A stretch of DNA of 64,000 bases. Source: Flaccisagitta enflata (Eukaryota > Chaetognatha > Sagittoidea > Aphragmophora). The notes beneath the pieces were generated by a model that worked only from the letters and a program-made list of their open reading frames with translations, was not told the DNA's origin and searched no databases. Shown piece by piece: positions 35,616 to 47,036 of the stretch. Where the stretch lies: NCBI GenBank assembly GCA_965153355.1, contig OZ231127.1, forward strand, positions 90,706,001 through 90,770,000, in the 5' to 3' direction. Positions within the stretch are counted from its first letter, which is position 1; each line of letters starts with the position of its first letter. The translations under genes were made by a program, and so were the position numbers.

Positions 35616-35705
35616 CTGCGGGCCCAAGAAAAGTATCTTAGTTACTGCGGAACCAGTAAAAGTACCTCAGTTATTGCGGGCCCAACAAAAGTATCAAAGT
35701 AACTG
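35611..35705 (-). repeat. Tandem copies of the acceptor at 35615
   Basis: Three copies of a roughly 33-bp unit with core TTGGGCCCGCAG followed by TTACT. The copy nearest the exon is the acceptor used in the in-frame model. The middle copy retains CCGCAG and the most distant has CCGCAA. Confidence 0.8.
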
Positions 35706-36233
35706 CTCATCCCACAAAAAGGTTCTATAGTCGGATTACATGTCTCTTCTTTTCTGCCGAAGAGCATAATTTTTCATGTACACCCTACCCTACTTCAGAC
35801 AATCGGCCTGGGTTCTAATCCGCCAAGAGCCCCACAACAATTTCTCAAACGGCTCCCGCATCACCCATGAGAGAAACATTGCCAAAGAAGCAGATAATGA
35901 GGATTTGTCATCTCTAGTGGGAATATGATTTTTCTTAATTTATTCTGTCATGCATATGAATCACATATGCTGATTGGGTTGATTGAATGCAACATATTTT
36001 GAAAACATTTTGATACGTCAAACTGATAATTCACTGTATCTACCTACTAAACATTCTGTTTTCAGGGATTTTTTAAAAATCAGATTGATTTATTCTAAAT
36101 TTGGCAGTCACACTGGAGCAGTTATTGTAAAACTGCAATATGCAAATTAGGATCTTCACGCTGACAGCTTCAAAAGAATTCATTATCGTTATATTCTATC
36201 CGTGCATATCATTTTCTTTGGTGCCGCAGTTAC
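35616..36233 (-). other. Intron with terminal inverted repeats (introner-like)
   Basis: 618-nt intron. Its 5' junction (minus strand) reads TTCATGTAACTGCGGCACC. The reverse complement of its 3' junction reads TTCAAGTAACTGCGGGCCC. The match continues as CAA(A)GAAAA, so donor and acceptor lie in a near-perfect inverted repeat of about 27 bp that extends four bases into each exon. The interior is AT-rich with no recognised sequence. The 3' arm is repeated three times (35611-35705). Confidence 0.75.
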
Positions 36234-37908
36234 ATGAATTTGTTTCCAACGACGAGAGTTCTTTTTTCGGTGGGAATCCGTGACATGCAGGGTGACATGG
36301 AGGCTTTGGATTTGGCTACGATTGTATCGATGTCATCATCGTCTTCATCGTCATCATCATCGTCATAATCGTCATCCTCCACGATCACTCTTGTCTGATC
36401 ACCATCTCCCTCTTCCTCTTCTCCCTCTTCCTCTTCCATATCTTCCAACATGACTTTGGACCCCCTCATCTGATTCTGATCTCCAAATCGAGGAATCCGT
36501 CTTTGATTATGGACAAACGATTCATCCTCGTTGCTGTCTCTGCGTCCTTTGAAATACATACCTCTACCTCCCAATTTTCTCACTGCTCCTACACCTGCTC
36601 CTGCACCTACCTCTGGTCTTTCTTCCGCTTCTCCCTCTCCTCCTGCTCCTGCTCCTGCTCCTCCCCCTGCTACTCTTCCTGCATCTATACTTTCTCTGCC
36701 GATGCCCGAATCTCCCGATTCTCTCCTCAGCGCCAAAATTCTTTCTGAAAATGCAGTCACGTCCAAAGCGGACCGACGTTGAGCTAGAAGGTTCTTGCCA
36801 AATGCACCTCCTCTGTCTCTTCCTCTGTCTCTGTCTCTGTCTCTGTCTCCTTCTTTGTCTCTTCCTCTGTCTCTGTCTCTGTCTTCTTCTTTGTCTCTGT
36901 CTCTTCCTCTGTCTCTGTCTCTGTCTCTCTCCCTATCCCTGCTCCGTCTTTTGCCTTTTCTGTGCAATGTTCCATTGTCTCCATCTTGGTCTTTGTCGTC
37001 TTTTCCCTCTTCATCTTCTTCTTCTTCCTCTGAGTCGGTATCCTGGTGTTCTTTCCTCCCTATCCCTCTTCTTTCCCCTCCTCGCTCTCCTTCACTCTCT
37101 CCTCCTGCTCCACCACCACTACTCCCAATACCACCTCCATGTCCTCTTTCCAATCTTCCTCCCTCTTCGTCATCACCTACATGATCACCCCCATCATACC
37201 CTTTCTTTCTCATTCCCCCTTCTCCCCCTCCTTTCACTACTTTATCGCCGTCTCCTCCCTCTGCGCCATCACCTCCCCTCCTCCTCGCCTCACCACTTGT
37301 AATTCCGTTACTCAGTTCCCTCCCTCTACATCTTCCTTCTTTATCTTCTCCACCTCTTCTTTCTCCTCTTCTCCCACGCAGGCTTTGGCGCTGATCTACT
37401 TCTGGTTTCAGTCTTTCATCTTCCTCATCATCGTCATCTTCATCACTAACATCATCTTCGTCATACTCGCCAGATCTCCAATCCCCTCCAGCTTCTTCTC
37501 CGTGGGTGGTGGTTAAAGTTCCGCCGCGGTGATTGCCACGTGACAACCCGTGGTGTGCGTCATTAGTAATGCCACCATGGAGAAAATGTAGCTGTTTTCG
37601 TTGGCGATAGTCCATTCCCTCCTCGAGGCTCATCTGTGAAAAATATTCCTTCCCACTTCCGTTTCGTGTATCAAAAGGCAGAGTCAGTGTTTTTATCATC
37701 GCCGCTTCCCCTTTTCCTCCTCTTCCTCCTCCTCCTCCTCCACCATATCTTCCTCCTCCTCCTCCTCCGCCATCTTTCCCGCCACCGCCTCCTCCGTTAG
37801 CCTTTGCATCTCTGCTGGCGGCGAAAATAGCGATGGCGTCGCGTCGTCTTCTCTGCCGATCAGGCGTCGATTCAGGCGTCACTAGTGGAGAAAGCGTCAT
37901 GTCAAACA
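36234..37908 (-). CDS. Large low-complexity exon, probably UNC13 N-terminal region
   Basis: 1675-nt exon open throughout, encoding about 557 residues. It starts FDMTLSPLVTPESTPDRQRR with RRDAIAIFAASRDAKANGG, then Gly-rich, Glu/Asp-rich and Arg-Asp dipeptide runs. A more complex segment (RSALDVTAFSERILALRRES, GDSGIGRESIDAG) follows, and it ends with a long Asp/Glu tract and SPCMSRIPTEKRTLVVGNKF. The acceptor is CTTACTCAG (phase 2 start) and the donor is TTCAT|GTAACT. The conserved-looking islands and in-frame splice to 35615 support coding. Vertebrate UNC13A also has a long acidic variable region upstream of C1. No homology is recognised, and an upstream exon is required but not found. Confidence 0.65.
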
Positions 37909-38400
37909 CTGAGTAAGTGTGTATACTAAGAGGCAGCGATTGGGCGTAGATTTGGGCGTCACTACTGGAGAAAGCGTCATGTCAATCACTGAGTAAGTGT
38001 GTGTACTAAGAGGCAGCGATTGGGCGTAGATTTGGGCGTCACTAGTGGAGAAAGCGTCATGTCAAACGTCGAGTCAGTGTGAATCATGAGGTGCAGAGCG
38101 ATTGGGGGTTGATTCTGGTGACACGAATGGCGATAGCGTCATGTCAAACACTGTACGAGTAAAATGCGACAATCGGAAGTGTGGTTTGACGCACTAATGA
38201 TGATAGCGGTATTTCAAACGGTGGGAGTCCAATCTGGCTCATGGAAGTAACGATGAATAATGTGTCATTTCAAAGATGCCATGATTGGTAGTAAATTTAG
38301 GCGTCATTGATATAGATCACGTCGTTCATCATCGTCAGATGGGCTGGCTTAGATTAAGGCGTCATTAAGTGTGAATTGGTTATTATAGTATCAGTTCAAA
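37909..38400 (-). repeat. 80-bp tandem copies of the exon start and acceptor at 37908
   Basis: Units of about 80 bp each contain ACTTACTCAG plus some 50 bases resembling the start of the exon (GACATGACGCTTTCTCCA, GTGACGCC). Copies at 37989, 38070 and 38151 are clear. More distant ones (to about 38400) are progressively degraded. The acceptor AG survives in some copies and is lost in others. Confidence 0.85.
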
Positions 38401-38814
38401 CACTGTGGAAGTCGGTAGAAATCTGATGATAACCGATGATAACCGTTGATAATAGTTAAAAAACCGATAATAACCGATAATCCGCTTATTGGGAAAAAAA
38501 TCGAAAAACGTTTTTCGATTTTTTGAGTTTCGCTTAGGAATTAATTTTTTCCATTTTCGCTTGAGGTGTTTTGAGGAAGTTGAGTCACAACTAGGCTCGC
38601 CCGAGGCTGGGGTTGAAATTGGTACAGGGTGAAAGAGGGCACTTTTTTACACCCTCTGGAAAAAATCAGGGCACTGTCGGACCAAAACTTTGTGCGCTAT
38701 GAATTTTTTAATCTTTTTTTATTTTTTCACATTTTCCGCATTTTTAAAAAAAATCTTCATTTTTCATTGATCGCAATTTTGGGCCCTAAGTAATAATAAA
38801 AATAAGTTAAGCAG

Positions 38815-39082
38815 AGGGCTGAGGGAGGGAGGAAGGGAGAGGGAGGGAAGGAAGTAAAGAAGGAGAAGGAGGGAAAGGGAGGGAGAAAGAGGGAGAGGGA
38901 GGGGGAGGGAGAAGGAGGGAGGAGGAGGGAGAGGGAGGGAGGGGGAGGGACGGAGTGGGAGAGGGAGAGGAAGGGAGAGGAGGTGGGAAAGGGGGAGGGA
39001 GAGAGGGAGGGAGAGAGGGAAAGAGAGGGAGGGAGATGGAGGAAAGGAGAGGGAGGAAGAGGGAGAGGGGGAGGGAGAACTA
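38815..39082. repeat. GGGA-rich polypurine tract
   Basis: About 270 bp of GGGA/GGGAGA, one strand almost pure purine. Confidence 0.93.
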
Positions 39083-39084
39083 GT

Positions 39085-39697
39085 CATCCAAGGATCGCAC
39101 ATGGTCAGCGGTACCCGATGCCCTCCTGGGAGTGATCCAGTGAAGAAGTGGAGTGAGAGCAGGGCAGCGGCCCCAAAGGGCCGATGTCCTGTAAAACACA
39201 GGGGGGAATTTCCATACGTCCTGAGGGGGCATATTTCAGTCCTTAGATGACCAATTGGGGTTGCTGAAGGCATATTTGAAGGCTGGAGGGCAGAATTAAG
39301 GCTCGGAGAGCCAATTTGAGGTTTGGAGGGCAAATTTAAGCCATGGAGGGCTGATTTTATGCTTGGAGGGATAATTGAAGGTCTGGAAGGCAGATTTGAG
39401 GTCTGGAGGTCAGATTTGATGTGGGGGGGCTGATTTGAAGCCTGGAAAGCTGATTTGAGGCCTGGAGGGCTATATTGAGGGCTGGGAGGGCAAATCTGAG
39501 GGCTCGAAGGGCAAATTTGAGGGCTTGGAGGGCAAATTTGAGGGCTCGGAGGGCAAATTTGAGGGCTTGGAGGGCAAATTTGAGGCCAACAGGGGGGGGG
39601 ATGGAAGGACAGAAGGACGGAAGGACGGACGGACGTATGGAAATTCCCCCCTGTGTTCTACAGGACATCGGCCCATTGGGGCCGCTGCCCAAAAAGA
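39085..39697. mobile_element. Foldback element with GCAGCGGCCCC ends
   Basis: GGTCAGCGGTACCCGATGCC, GCAGCGGCCCCAAAGGGCCG and GTAAAACACAGGGGGGAATT are inverted on the right as AATTCCCCCCTGTGTTCTAC ... GGGGCCGCTGCCC. The core is some 15 units of 19-20 bp (GGAGGGCAAATTTGAGG). Confidence 0.82.
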
Positions 39698-39699
39698 GG

Positions 39700-39860
39700 G
39701 TGAGGGAGAGGGGGAGGGAAAGGGAGGGAGAGAAGGAAAGAGAGAGGGAGAAAGAGAGAGGGAGGGAGAGGGGGAGGGACAGAGGGAGGGAGGGAAGAAG
39801 AGAGGCAGAGAGGGAGGGAGAGAAGGAGGGAGCAAAGGATGGAGACAGAGAGATACAGAG
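39700..39860. repeat. GGGA/GAGA polypurine tract
   Basis: Degenerate GGGAGA repeat continuing the composition seen at 38815-39082 on the other side of the foldback element. Confidence 0.88.
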
Positions 39861-40552
39861 AGAGGGTGAGAGACAAACACACACAAAAACACACACACAC
39901 ACAAGCTTGTGAATGAAATGAGGAGAAAGAAAAAACTGAATGAAATAAAAACAATTTTACGATTTTTTTCCGGTCGGCGAGAGCCGCCTTTACTGGTAAA
40001 CCCAATGCGTGAAGTCGAATTCACGGTGAATGCATCTGTCAGGAGGCGTGGCGCATGACGAATATTAGTCATGCTTTACGTCTTCATATATCGAGCAAAT
40101 TGAATCGATGGAAATGCGATAAAATGTCGACGACGACGACGATGGAGAGAAATTTAGGTCGCTCGACGAAATTTAATGGCTACTGCATTGTTGCGTTGAT
40201 GCTGCGTTTATGACTGGCATTTGTTGTCGCGCAGTTAAATTGTTGCATTATTGATAAGAGGCTCCATCGACATCGACGTTGTTGCATGTTTAGCATTAAA
40301 CTTAGAGAGGAGAAAAAGATTTGTTTTGTGTTTTTTTTATACACGCGCCAATTTTTGTGAAGCTTTAGCGTTTACTTCTTTTGGCAGAAGAATAAAGCTT
40401 GTTGTTTTTTGCTTCTAGTCATATAAGAGCAAAAAAGGGAATTTTTTTTTTTCAACTGCGCAGTTTTATGAGTGAATAACATTAATAGCAAATGACCAAC
40501 AATAGACTAGATTTGACCAACAAAAAAAAAGAAGTAAATAAAAAGATTTAGA

Positions 40553-40743
40553 AACAAGGCCGGATACACGGCTACCGAAGTCGCGTGCGGGTGGGCAGGG
40601 GCCCTATTTGAGGTCACCAGAACATTTGGGCAGGAGCAGTGAGGTAAAAAAAATCAAATCTAAAAAAAAAGTAAAGTGTGACCGACCGACCGACCGACCG
40701 ACCAACGGACAAAGCGGGTTGTAGAGTCGCGTGCACGCGACTA
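40553..40743 (-). mobile_element. HINE-like element, GTCGCG type
   Basis: AACAAGGCCGGATACACGGC ... ACCGACCGACCGACC ... GTCGCGTGCACGCGACTAAA. Confidence 0.92.
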
Positions 40744-41340
40744 AAAAGTAAAAAAGAGAAAAAGAAAAAAAAATAATACATTTTTCTCCCTTTTCCTTTG
40801 CGATCTAAATTGCTGCCCAAAACGCAACTCCATCAGTTGTGCACTAACATGCAAAATGTGAAGTCTCTCGAATCAAAATCACTTGAAATCTGTTTCTCAA
40901 AACTTAGTGGATCCCAAATCCAATATTCCGTTTTAAAATCAAAGAGGGAGTTTTATTTCCCTAATAAAATAAATGTAATTTCCGTTGCTGAATTGAGAAT
41001 CACCAGAAATGCAAATTATGGTTTTGTTCGCTCTGAATATATAAAGTGTCCAAAAAAAAAGAAAAAAAAAAGATTTTTCATTTTTTTTCTCTCCAAATAC
41101 TGACATGCCAAAATTGCGTTTCTTTTTATGAAAATTTCCTTACTAAATCGGTTGATGACTGGAACTTAATGCGCTTCTAAGGCAACAAGTGATAAAATTG
41201 ATATTTTTATAAAAGCCTTTTTTTATGAGTATCATTCTGTTGATAACAAATCCGACGATTTTTGGCCATGAGAAGCAAACAGATGTAAAAGGCCAAGTTT
41301 ACGAGGTTAAAAGCCCTGCCATTGGCTGGATAGGCTGATG
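40744..41340. other. Unassigned AT-rich sequence
   Basis: An open frame of about 100 codons (40798-41103, plus) has no recognised homology or splice context. I do not call it a gene. Confidence 0.5.
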
Positions 41341-41354
41341 ATTGCCAAACACTA

Positions 41355-41610
41355 AGGGCGTGTTTCTAGTGAAGATGAAAAACACGTTTGTTCCTGTGAA
41401 ACGCGATCACAGCGTGAACACATATTCAAGAATTTCAACCGTCCCACGAGGGAGTGAGCGAGTGAACGGAGCGAGCGAGCGAAGCGAGCATAGCAAAGCG
41501 GAGCGCTGCGGAGCGAGTGAGCGGAGTGAGCGGTCCGAGCGAACGAACATAGCGAGCGACCGAGTGGCCCATTCAAACCGCGGTTGTCTGACTATAAACG
41601 CACCCTAACA
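41355..41610. mobile_element. PIF/Harbinger-like MITE, TAA target site
   Basis: GGGCGTGTTTCTAGTGAAGA at one end and ACTATAAACGCACCC at the other, flanked by TAA on both sides. The interior is rich in GAGCGAGCGAAGCGAGC units. Related copies lie at 43321-43600, 46565-46680 (partial), 62328-62530 and 62566-62843. Confidence 0.75.
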
Positions 41611-42149
41611 CATTATTCATAAATTGTTAAGAACCAAAACGAATGCAGATGGATGACGGACTGTAGCGGGACCTCAAGCCACTGGCTTTTCTTCTCCGGT
41701 TGACTTGAACTTGAACTTAAATATAAAATGTTTCTTTATATATTTCCGCATTCAAGAAGATGATTATTACTTTAGTTTGTTTTTTTCTTGACAAACGGCT
41801 CTTCTGTCTGACGGCTGGACGTACAGTATCATTAAATGAAATTCATTCAAAAATCAAAATAGAATCGAATGCGAATGTCAGTTTTTCAAAAGCAATGGAG
41901 TACAAAAAAGAAGGGGAAACAGAACAAGAATCTATAGCCAGTAACAAAAGGACGATATGGATGAAGTTACCACCTATACACCAACAGGTCAGAGGACAAC
42001 AGAGTAGATGAAAACTTAAAGCGGAAGCAGAATTCCCAGAATAAGGAACAATTCTTAAATCGGGAAAGTACAACTTAAAGAAAAGCGCACAATTCTTAAA
42101 GAGGAAGGACAACTTTCAAAAGAAAAAAAAATTCCCCAGATTATAACTA

Positions 42150-42756
42150 CCATCTTGGCCAAAATAAAAGTCCAAGTAAAACAGTATAGTTGTTTATTAC
42201 TGTTATTTCTTGTATGGAATTTAATTTTTCTGTAAAAATAATAAGTTTTAGCCTTTTTGGTACTAAATATCCTTTGTAATCATTTAGGTAGACATAGATG
42301 ATGGATTTTTGAACAACTTTGTTCAACAAGTCCTCAGATTTTTTTATCAGTTTTTGTCTTTAGCGCTTTCAGATCAAGGTACATTCATTTTGACATAAAA
42401 TCTAAACGGCTTGAACTAAAAAAATCTGCTTGGCGGCATTAGGCAGATTTTTTGAAACTCTTTCTAATGGTCACTGATTTTTATATGATTATATCATGAC
42501 AAGCCGAGAAAAAGTGAATATAAACAGTTCAATTTTTTCCCCTCATTTTTTGCGTGTTTTCTGCTTTTTGTTGAGGTGAACGTTTTCACTCTTTCAGCTC
42601 TAAAATCTAAACGAATTGAGCTACTGAGCTCTGCTTGGCGCCATTTTGAAGATTTTTTCAAGCTCTTTCCAATGGCCACTGATTTCAATAGGTTTTTTTA
42701 AGTTGTCTTATCACAAATTAGACATATAGGTTGGACTTTTATTTTGGCCAAGATGG
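42150..42756. mobile_element. Tc1/mariner-type MITE (607 bp)
   Basis: Perfect 24-bp inverted ends (CCATCTTGGCCAAAATAAAA ... TTTTATTTTGGCCAAGATGG) with TA on both sides. The interior carries GCTTGGCGCCATT and two related halves (AAATCTAAACG..TTGA), like the element at 2197. No transposase frame. Confidence 0.93.
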
Positions 42757-42781
42757 TAAAATGGGGAGTACAACTTTAATA

Positions 42782-42971
42782 AACAAGGCCGGATACACGG
42801 CTACCGAAGTCGCGTGCGGGTAGGCAGGGGCCATATTTGAGGTCGCCAGAACATTTGGGCAGGAGCAGTGAGGTCAAAGAAATAAAATCATAAAAAAAGT
42901 AAAGTGTGACGGACCAACCGACGGACCGACCGACGGACAAAGCGGGTTGTAGAGTCGCGTGCACGCGACTA
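42782..42971 (-). mobile_element. HINE-like element, GTCGCG type, first of a tandem pair
   Basis: AACAAGGCCGGATACACGGC to GTCGCGTGCACGCGACTAA, directly joined to the next copy. Confidence 0.92.
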
Positions 42972-43185
42972 ACAAGGCCGGATACACGGCTGGCCAGTTG
43001 CGTGCGGGTGGGCAGGGGCCGTATTTGAGGGCACTTGGTTACTTGGGCAGGAGCAGTGAGGCCTAAGGCCACAAAAACCCAAAAAAAGTAAAGTGTAACG
43101 GACGGACGGACCGACGGACGGATGGACCGACGGACGGATCGACGGACCGACAAAGCGGGGTGTAGAGTCGCGTAGCGCGCGACTA
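42971..43185 (-). mobile_element. HINE-like element, second of a head-to-tail pair
   Basis: Starts at the shared junction GCGACTAACAAGGCCGG and ends GTCGCGTAGCGCGCGACTAA. Confidence 0.92.
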
Positions 43186-43320
43186 AAAAGTCAAAAAGCG
43201 CACAATTCTTAAGATATCCAAAGAGCCGAGTAAGAGCACCTGGAAAGCAGAAAGCAAAGCAAAAAAATCTCTTGAAACCGAAATTCTTGAACATACAATA
43301 GATCGTGTTACGACACGAAT

Positions 43321-43597
43321 AAGGGCGTGTTCCTAGTGACAACAACAAACGCGATTGTACCCGTTGTACGCGTTTGCAGCATGAACACATACTAATGAAT
43401 ATCAATTGTCCCATGATTGAGTGAGCGAAGTGAGTGAGCAAGCTTGCCAATGGACTGAGCAAGCAGATTGAACGTAGCGAAGCAGAAGGTTTAAGATGGA
43501 GTGAGCGGGGTGAGCGGCGCGCGCAAACCAATGTAGCGAGCGAGCGAGTGGCCTGTTGAAAACTCGATTGCCAGGAGTAGAAACAGGCCCTCAATCG
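43321..43597. mobile_element. PIF/Harbinger-like MITE, copy 2
   Basis: TAAGGGCGTGTTCCTAGTGA to GGAGTAGAAACAGGCCCTCA with the GAGTGAGCG interior. Confidence 0.7.
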
Positions 43598-43822
43598 GTC
43601 AGAGAACTTTCCCTTGAAGAAATCTAGGTCTCCGAAATTCGGAGCGATTCAAAATTGGGGCAGATCATCTTTAATTGCTCCGAAGGTGAGTAAGAATCAG
43701 GTGACGAAGGTAAGTTCCCGAGTCAATGAATGACGCGACAGGAAAATTGAAGAGTGTCTCGGATGAGCATGAGTGGCCGTGTATAAAGAAACCTTTTCAT
43801 TGATTACGACATTCAATTTTTC

Positions 43823-44029
43823 AGTCGCGTGCTCGCTACTCTACAACCCGCTCTGTCCGTCGGTCTGTCCGTCGGTCCATTGGTCCGTCGCTCCGTCACA
43901 CTTTGCTTTTTCGGAGTTTACAGGCGGTTTGGGGGTTACTGGTCCCGCCCTACTGCTTTGTTGGTCTATTTCATCACTGCCCCTGACCACCCGCACGCGA
44001 CTTTGGTAGTCGTGTATCCGGCCTTGTTT
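43823..44029 (+). mobile_element. HINE-like element, GTCGCG type
   Basis: AGTCGCGTGCTCGCTACTCT to CGTGTATCCGGCCTTGTTTC, with the subterminal repeat CCGCACGCGACTTTGG. Confidence 0.88.
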
Positions 44030-44199
44030 CATTAAATGGAAGAGGAGTAAAAGTTCTTCCTTTGGGAACCCCCAAAACAAATGTTCCCTCCAAAACTTTT
44101 TTTTTCATGACTGACCCGTTAGCATCGATTACAAAGGCACACGAGCATAGACACAATTACACAGGCAGTGAGATAGACAGACGGACAGACAGGCAGACA

Positions 44200-44200
44200 C

Positions 44201-44293
<93 letters not shown>
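44200..44293. repeat. (CA)n microsatellite
   Basis: About 45 CA units. Confidence 0.97.
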
Positions 44294-44296
<3 letters not shown>

Positions 44297-44712
44297 CTTG
44301 ATAGATATTGATAAGAGTAACGTAGTAAAAGATTAAATATCAAAAAGAATGTAAAAAAAGGTTAATTGATTAATGGTCATATGAGAGTGAAACCGACAAC
44401 GTCAAATTTATTTTTTGTCAAAATCGCTTAGTTTTATATTTTCTTATGTATGTGGAACACAAAATAATTGGTTTATGTCATATATATGATTAAATTATCC
44501 TATATCAATTACTATCTATTCATGTAGATCACGGAGAGGCCAATAACTATCGTGAAATAGCGGTGTTCAAACAGTATATATCAGCTATGCCAATTACATC
44601 ATATTTAGTTAATTACGAACAAATAAAAACGCCTCTTAATATGGCGTTATGATTTATAACTTTTAATAGGAAAAACTTTGTAAAATTTGTGATCGAACGC
44701 CGTTGGCCGCGT

Positions 44713-44940
44713 CCAAATCGGCTCACCCGATCGGCGCCGCCAGCCTCGCATAAGTTAAAAAAATTTAATCGGCAAAAAATCATCAAGGTTGTTGTCTTTG
44801 TTTAGGCGCCACGAAGTTGCGGCTGTTACGAATACGGATCGGAGGGAGATTTTTTCTTCCTGCACCATTTTTTTAGATAATTTTTGTTAAAGTATATGTT
44901 TCAGCATATCATTCGAATCCTCTTTTCATGAAGATTATGA
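44713..44940. repeat. Diverged segmental duplicate, copy 1
   Basis: Shares ATCGGCTCACCCGATCGGCG, CCGCCAGCCTCGCATAAG and CATTCGAATCCTCTTTTCAT with 47370-47600. The two ends are highly conserved and the middle is diverged. Confidence 0.8.
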
Positions 44941-44959
44941 AAATCATAATGGATATTAT

Positions 44960-46575
44960 TTTCTCGAAAAGCTGTGGTTATTGTGACCACAGACTCGAAA
45001 ACCATGATCACAGCCTCGAAAACCTTGACCACAGTTTCGAAAATCGAGACCACAAACTTGAAACTTGCAACCAGAGACTCGAAAATCGCGCCCACAGACT
45101 CGAAAATCGCGCCCACGGACTTGGAAATAGAGACCACAGACTTGGAAATTGAGACCACACACTTGGAAATCGAGACCACAGACTCGGAAATCGAGACCAC
45201 AGACTCGGAAATCGAGACCACAGACTCGGAAATCAAGACCACAGACTCGGAAATCAAGACCACAGACTCAGAATCGAGACCACAGACTCAGAATCGAGAC
45301 CACAGACTCGGAAATCGAGACCACAGACTCGGAAATCGAGACCACAGACTCGGAAAACGAGACCACAGACTCAGAAAACGAGACCACAGACTCGGAAATC
45401 GCGCCCCCATACTTGGAAATCGCGACCACAGACTCAAAAATCGCGACCAAAAACTCGGCAATTGCGACCACTGACTTAAAAATCGCGCCCACAGACTCAA
45501 AAATTGCGCCCACAGATTAGGAAATTGCGTTCAGACTCGGAAATCGCGCCCACAGACTCGGAAACTGTGTTCATCGACTCTGAAAGCGCGTTCACCGACT
45601 CTGAAATCGCAACCACCAACTCTGATATCGAGACCACAGACTCAGAAATTGAAACCACAGACTTGGAAACCGAGACCACAGAGTCGGATATTGAGGCCAC
45701 AGACTCGGAAATCGAGGCCACAGACTCGGAAATCGAGGCCACAGACTCGGAAATCGAGACCACAGACTCGGAAATCGAGACCACAGACTCGGAAATCGAG
45801 ACCACAAACTTAGAATTTGAGACCACAGACTTGGAAATCAACCACAGACTTGGAAATCAACCACAGACTCGGAAATCAAGACTACAGACTCGGAAATCAA
45901 GACTAGAGACTCGGAAATCAAGACTAGAGACTCGGAAATTGAGACCACAGACTCGGAAATTGAGACCACAGACTCGGAAATCGAGACCACAGACTCGGAA
46001 ATCGAGACCACAGACTCGGAAATCGAGACCACAGACTCGGAAATCGAGACCACAGACTCGGAAATCGAGACCACAGACTCGGAAATCGAGACCACAGACT
46101 CGGAAATCGAGACCACAGACTCACAAATCGAGACCACAGACCCGGAAATCGAGACCACAGACTCGGAAATCGAGACCACAGACTCGGAAGTTGAGACCAC
46201 AGACTCGGAAATGAGACCACAGACTCGGAAATGAAGACCATAGACTCGGAAATCGAGACCACAGACTCGGAAATTGAGAAACAGACTCGGAAATTGAGAA
46301 ACAGACTGGGATATCAAGACCACAGACTCGGATATCGAGACCACAGACTCGGATATCGAGACCACAGACTCGGATATTGAGACCACAGACTTGGATATCG
46401 AGACCACAGACTCGGATATCGAGACCACAGACTCGGATATTGAGACCACAGACTCGGATATCAAGACCACCGACACGGATATCGAGACCAAAGACTCGGA
46501 TATCGAGACCAAAGATTCGGATATTGAGACCACAAACTCGGATATCGAGACCACAGACTCGGATATCGAGTGAGC
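44960..46575. repeat. 21-bp satellite (GAGACCACAGACTCGGAAATC)
   Basis: Roughly 75 tandem copies of a 21-bp unit, most uniform between 45930 and 46200 and degraded on the left. Because 21 is a multiple of three, several frames on both strands stay open. They are not genes. The right edge runs into a partial PIF-like MITE. Confidence 0.95.
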
Positions 46576-46694
46576 AAGCGAGCCGGTGAATGGAGCAAGG
46601 AACAAAGCGAGTGTCGCCAAGCAGACCGCTGCAAAAGCGAGTGAGCGGTGGGAGCGAACAAACATAGTGGGCATCCAAACCGCATCCACACCCA

Positions 46695-46891
46695 AACCCC
46701 CACACACGGACCGACGGACCGACAAAGCCATATTTAAGGTTGCTTCATCATTTGGGCAGGATTGGTGAGGCCAAAGACCTAAAAAAAAAACAAACAAAAA
46801 AGTTTGACGGACTGACATATGGACGGACGGACAGATGGAACGATGGATGGACCAACAAAGTGGGTTGTAGGGTCGCGTCGCACGCGACTAA
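46695..46891 (-). mobile_element. HINE-like element, GTCGCG type, 5'-degraded
   Basis: GTTGCTTCATCATTTGGGCA, GACGGACGG repeat, ending GTCGCGTCGCACGCGACTAA. Confidence 0.75.
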
Positions 46892-46927
46892 AAAGATGAA
46901 AAAGATGATATCGTGCTAGCGGCCAAC

Positions 46928-47036
<109 letters not shown>

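Noticed and set aside
36751-37516. Plus-strand Leu/Cys/Ser-rich open frames
   Set aside because: They are antisense to the large minus-strand exon and consist of reverse-complemented Asp/Glu/Arg codons.
40798-41103. 101-codon AT-rich plus-strand open frame
   Set aside because: No similarity recognised. It ends in a poly-Lys/Phe low-complexity tail and is likely chance.
45504-46818. Long open frames with TTDSEIE or VVSISES repeats
   Set aside because: A 21-bp satellite is open in several frames on both strands. Degraded copies break all frames, so there is no sign of coding selection.
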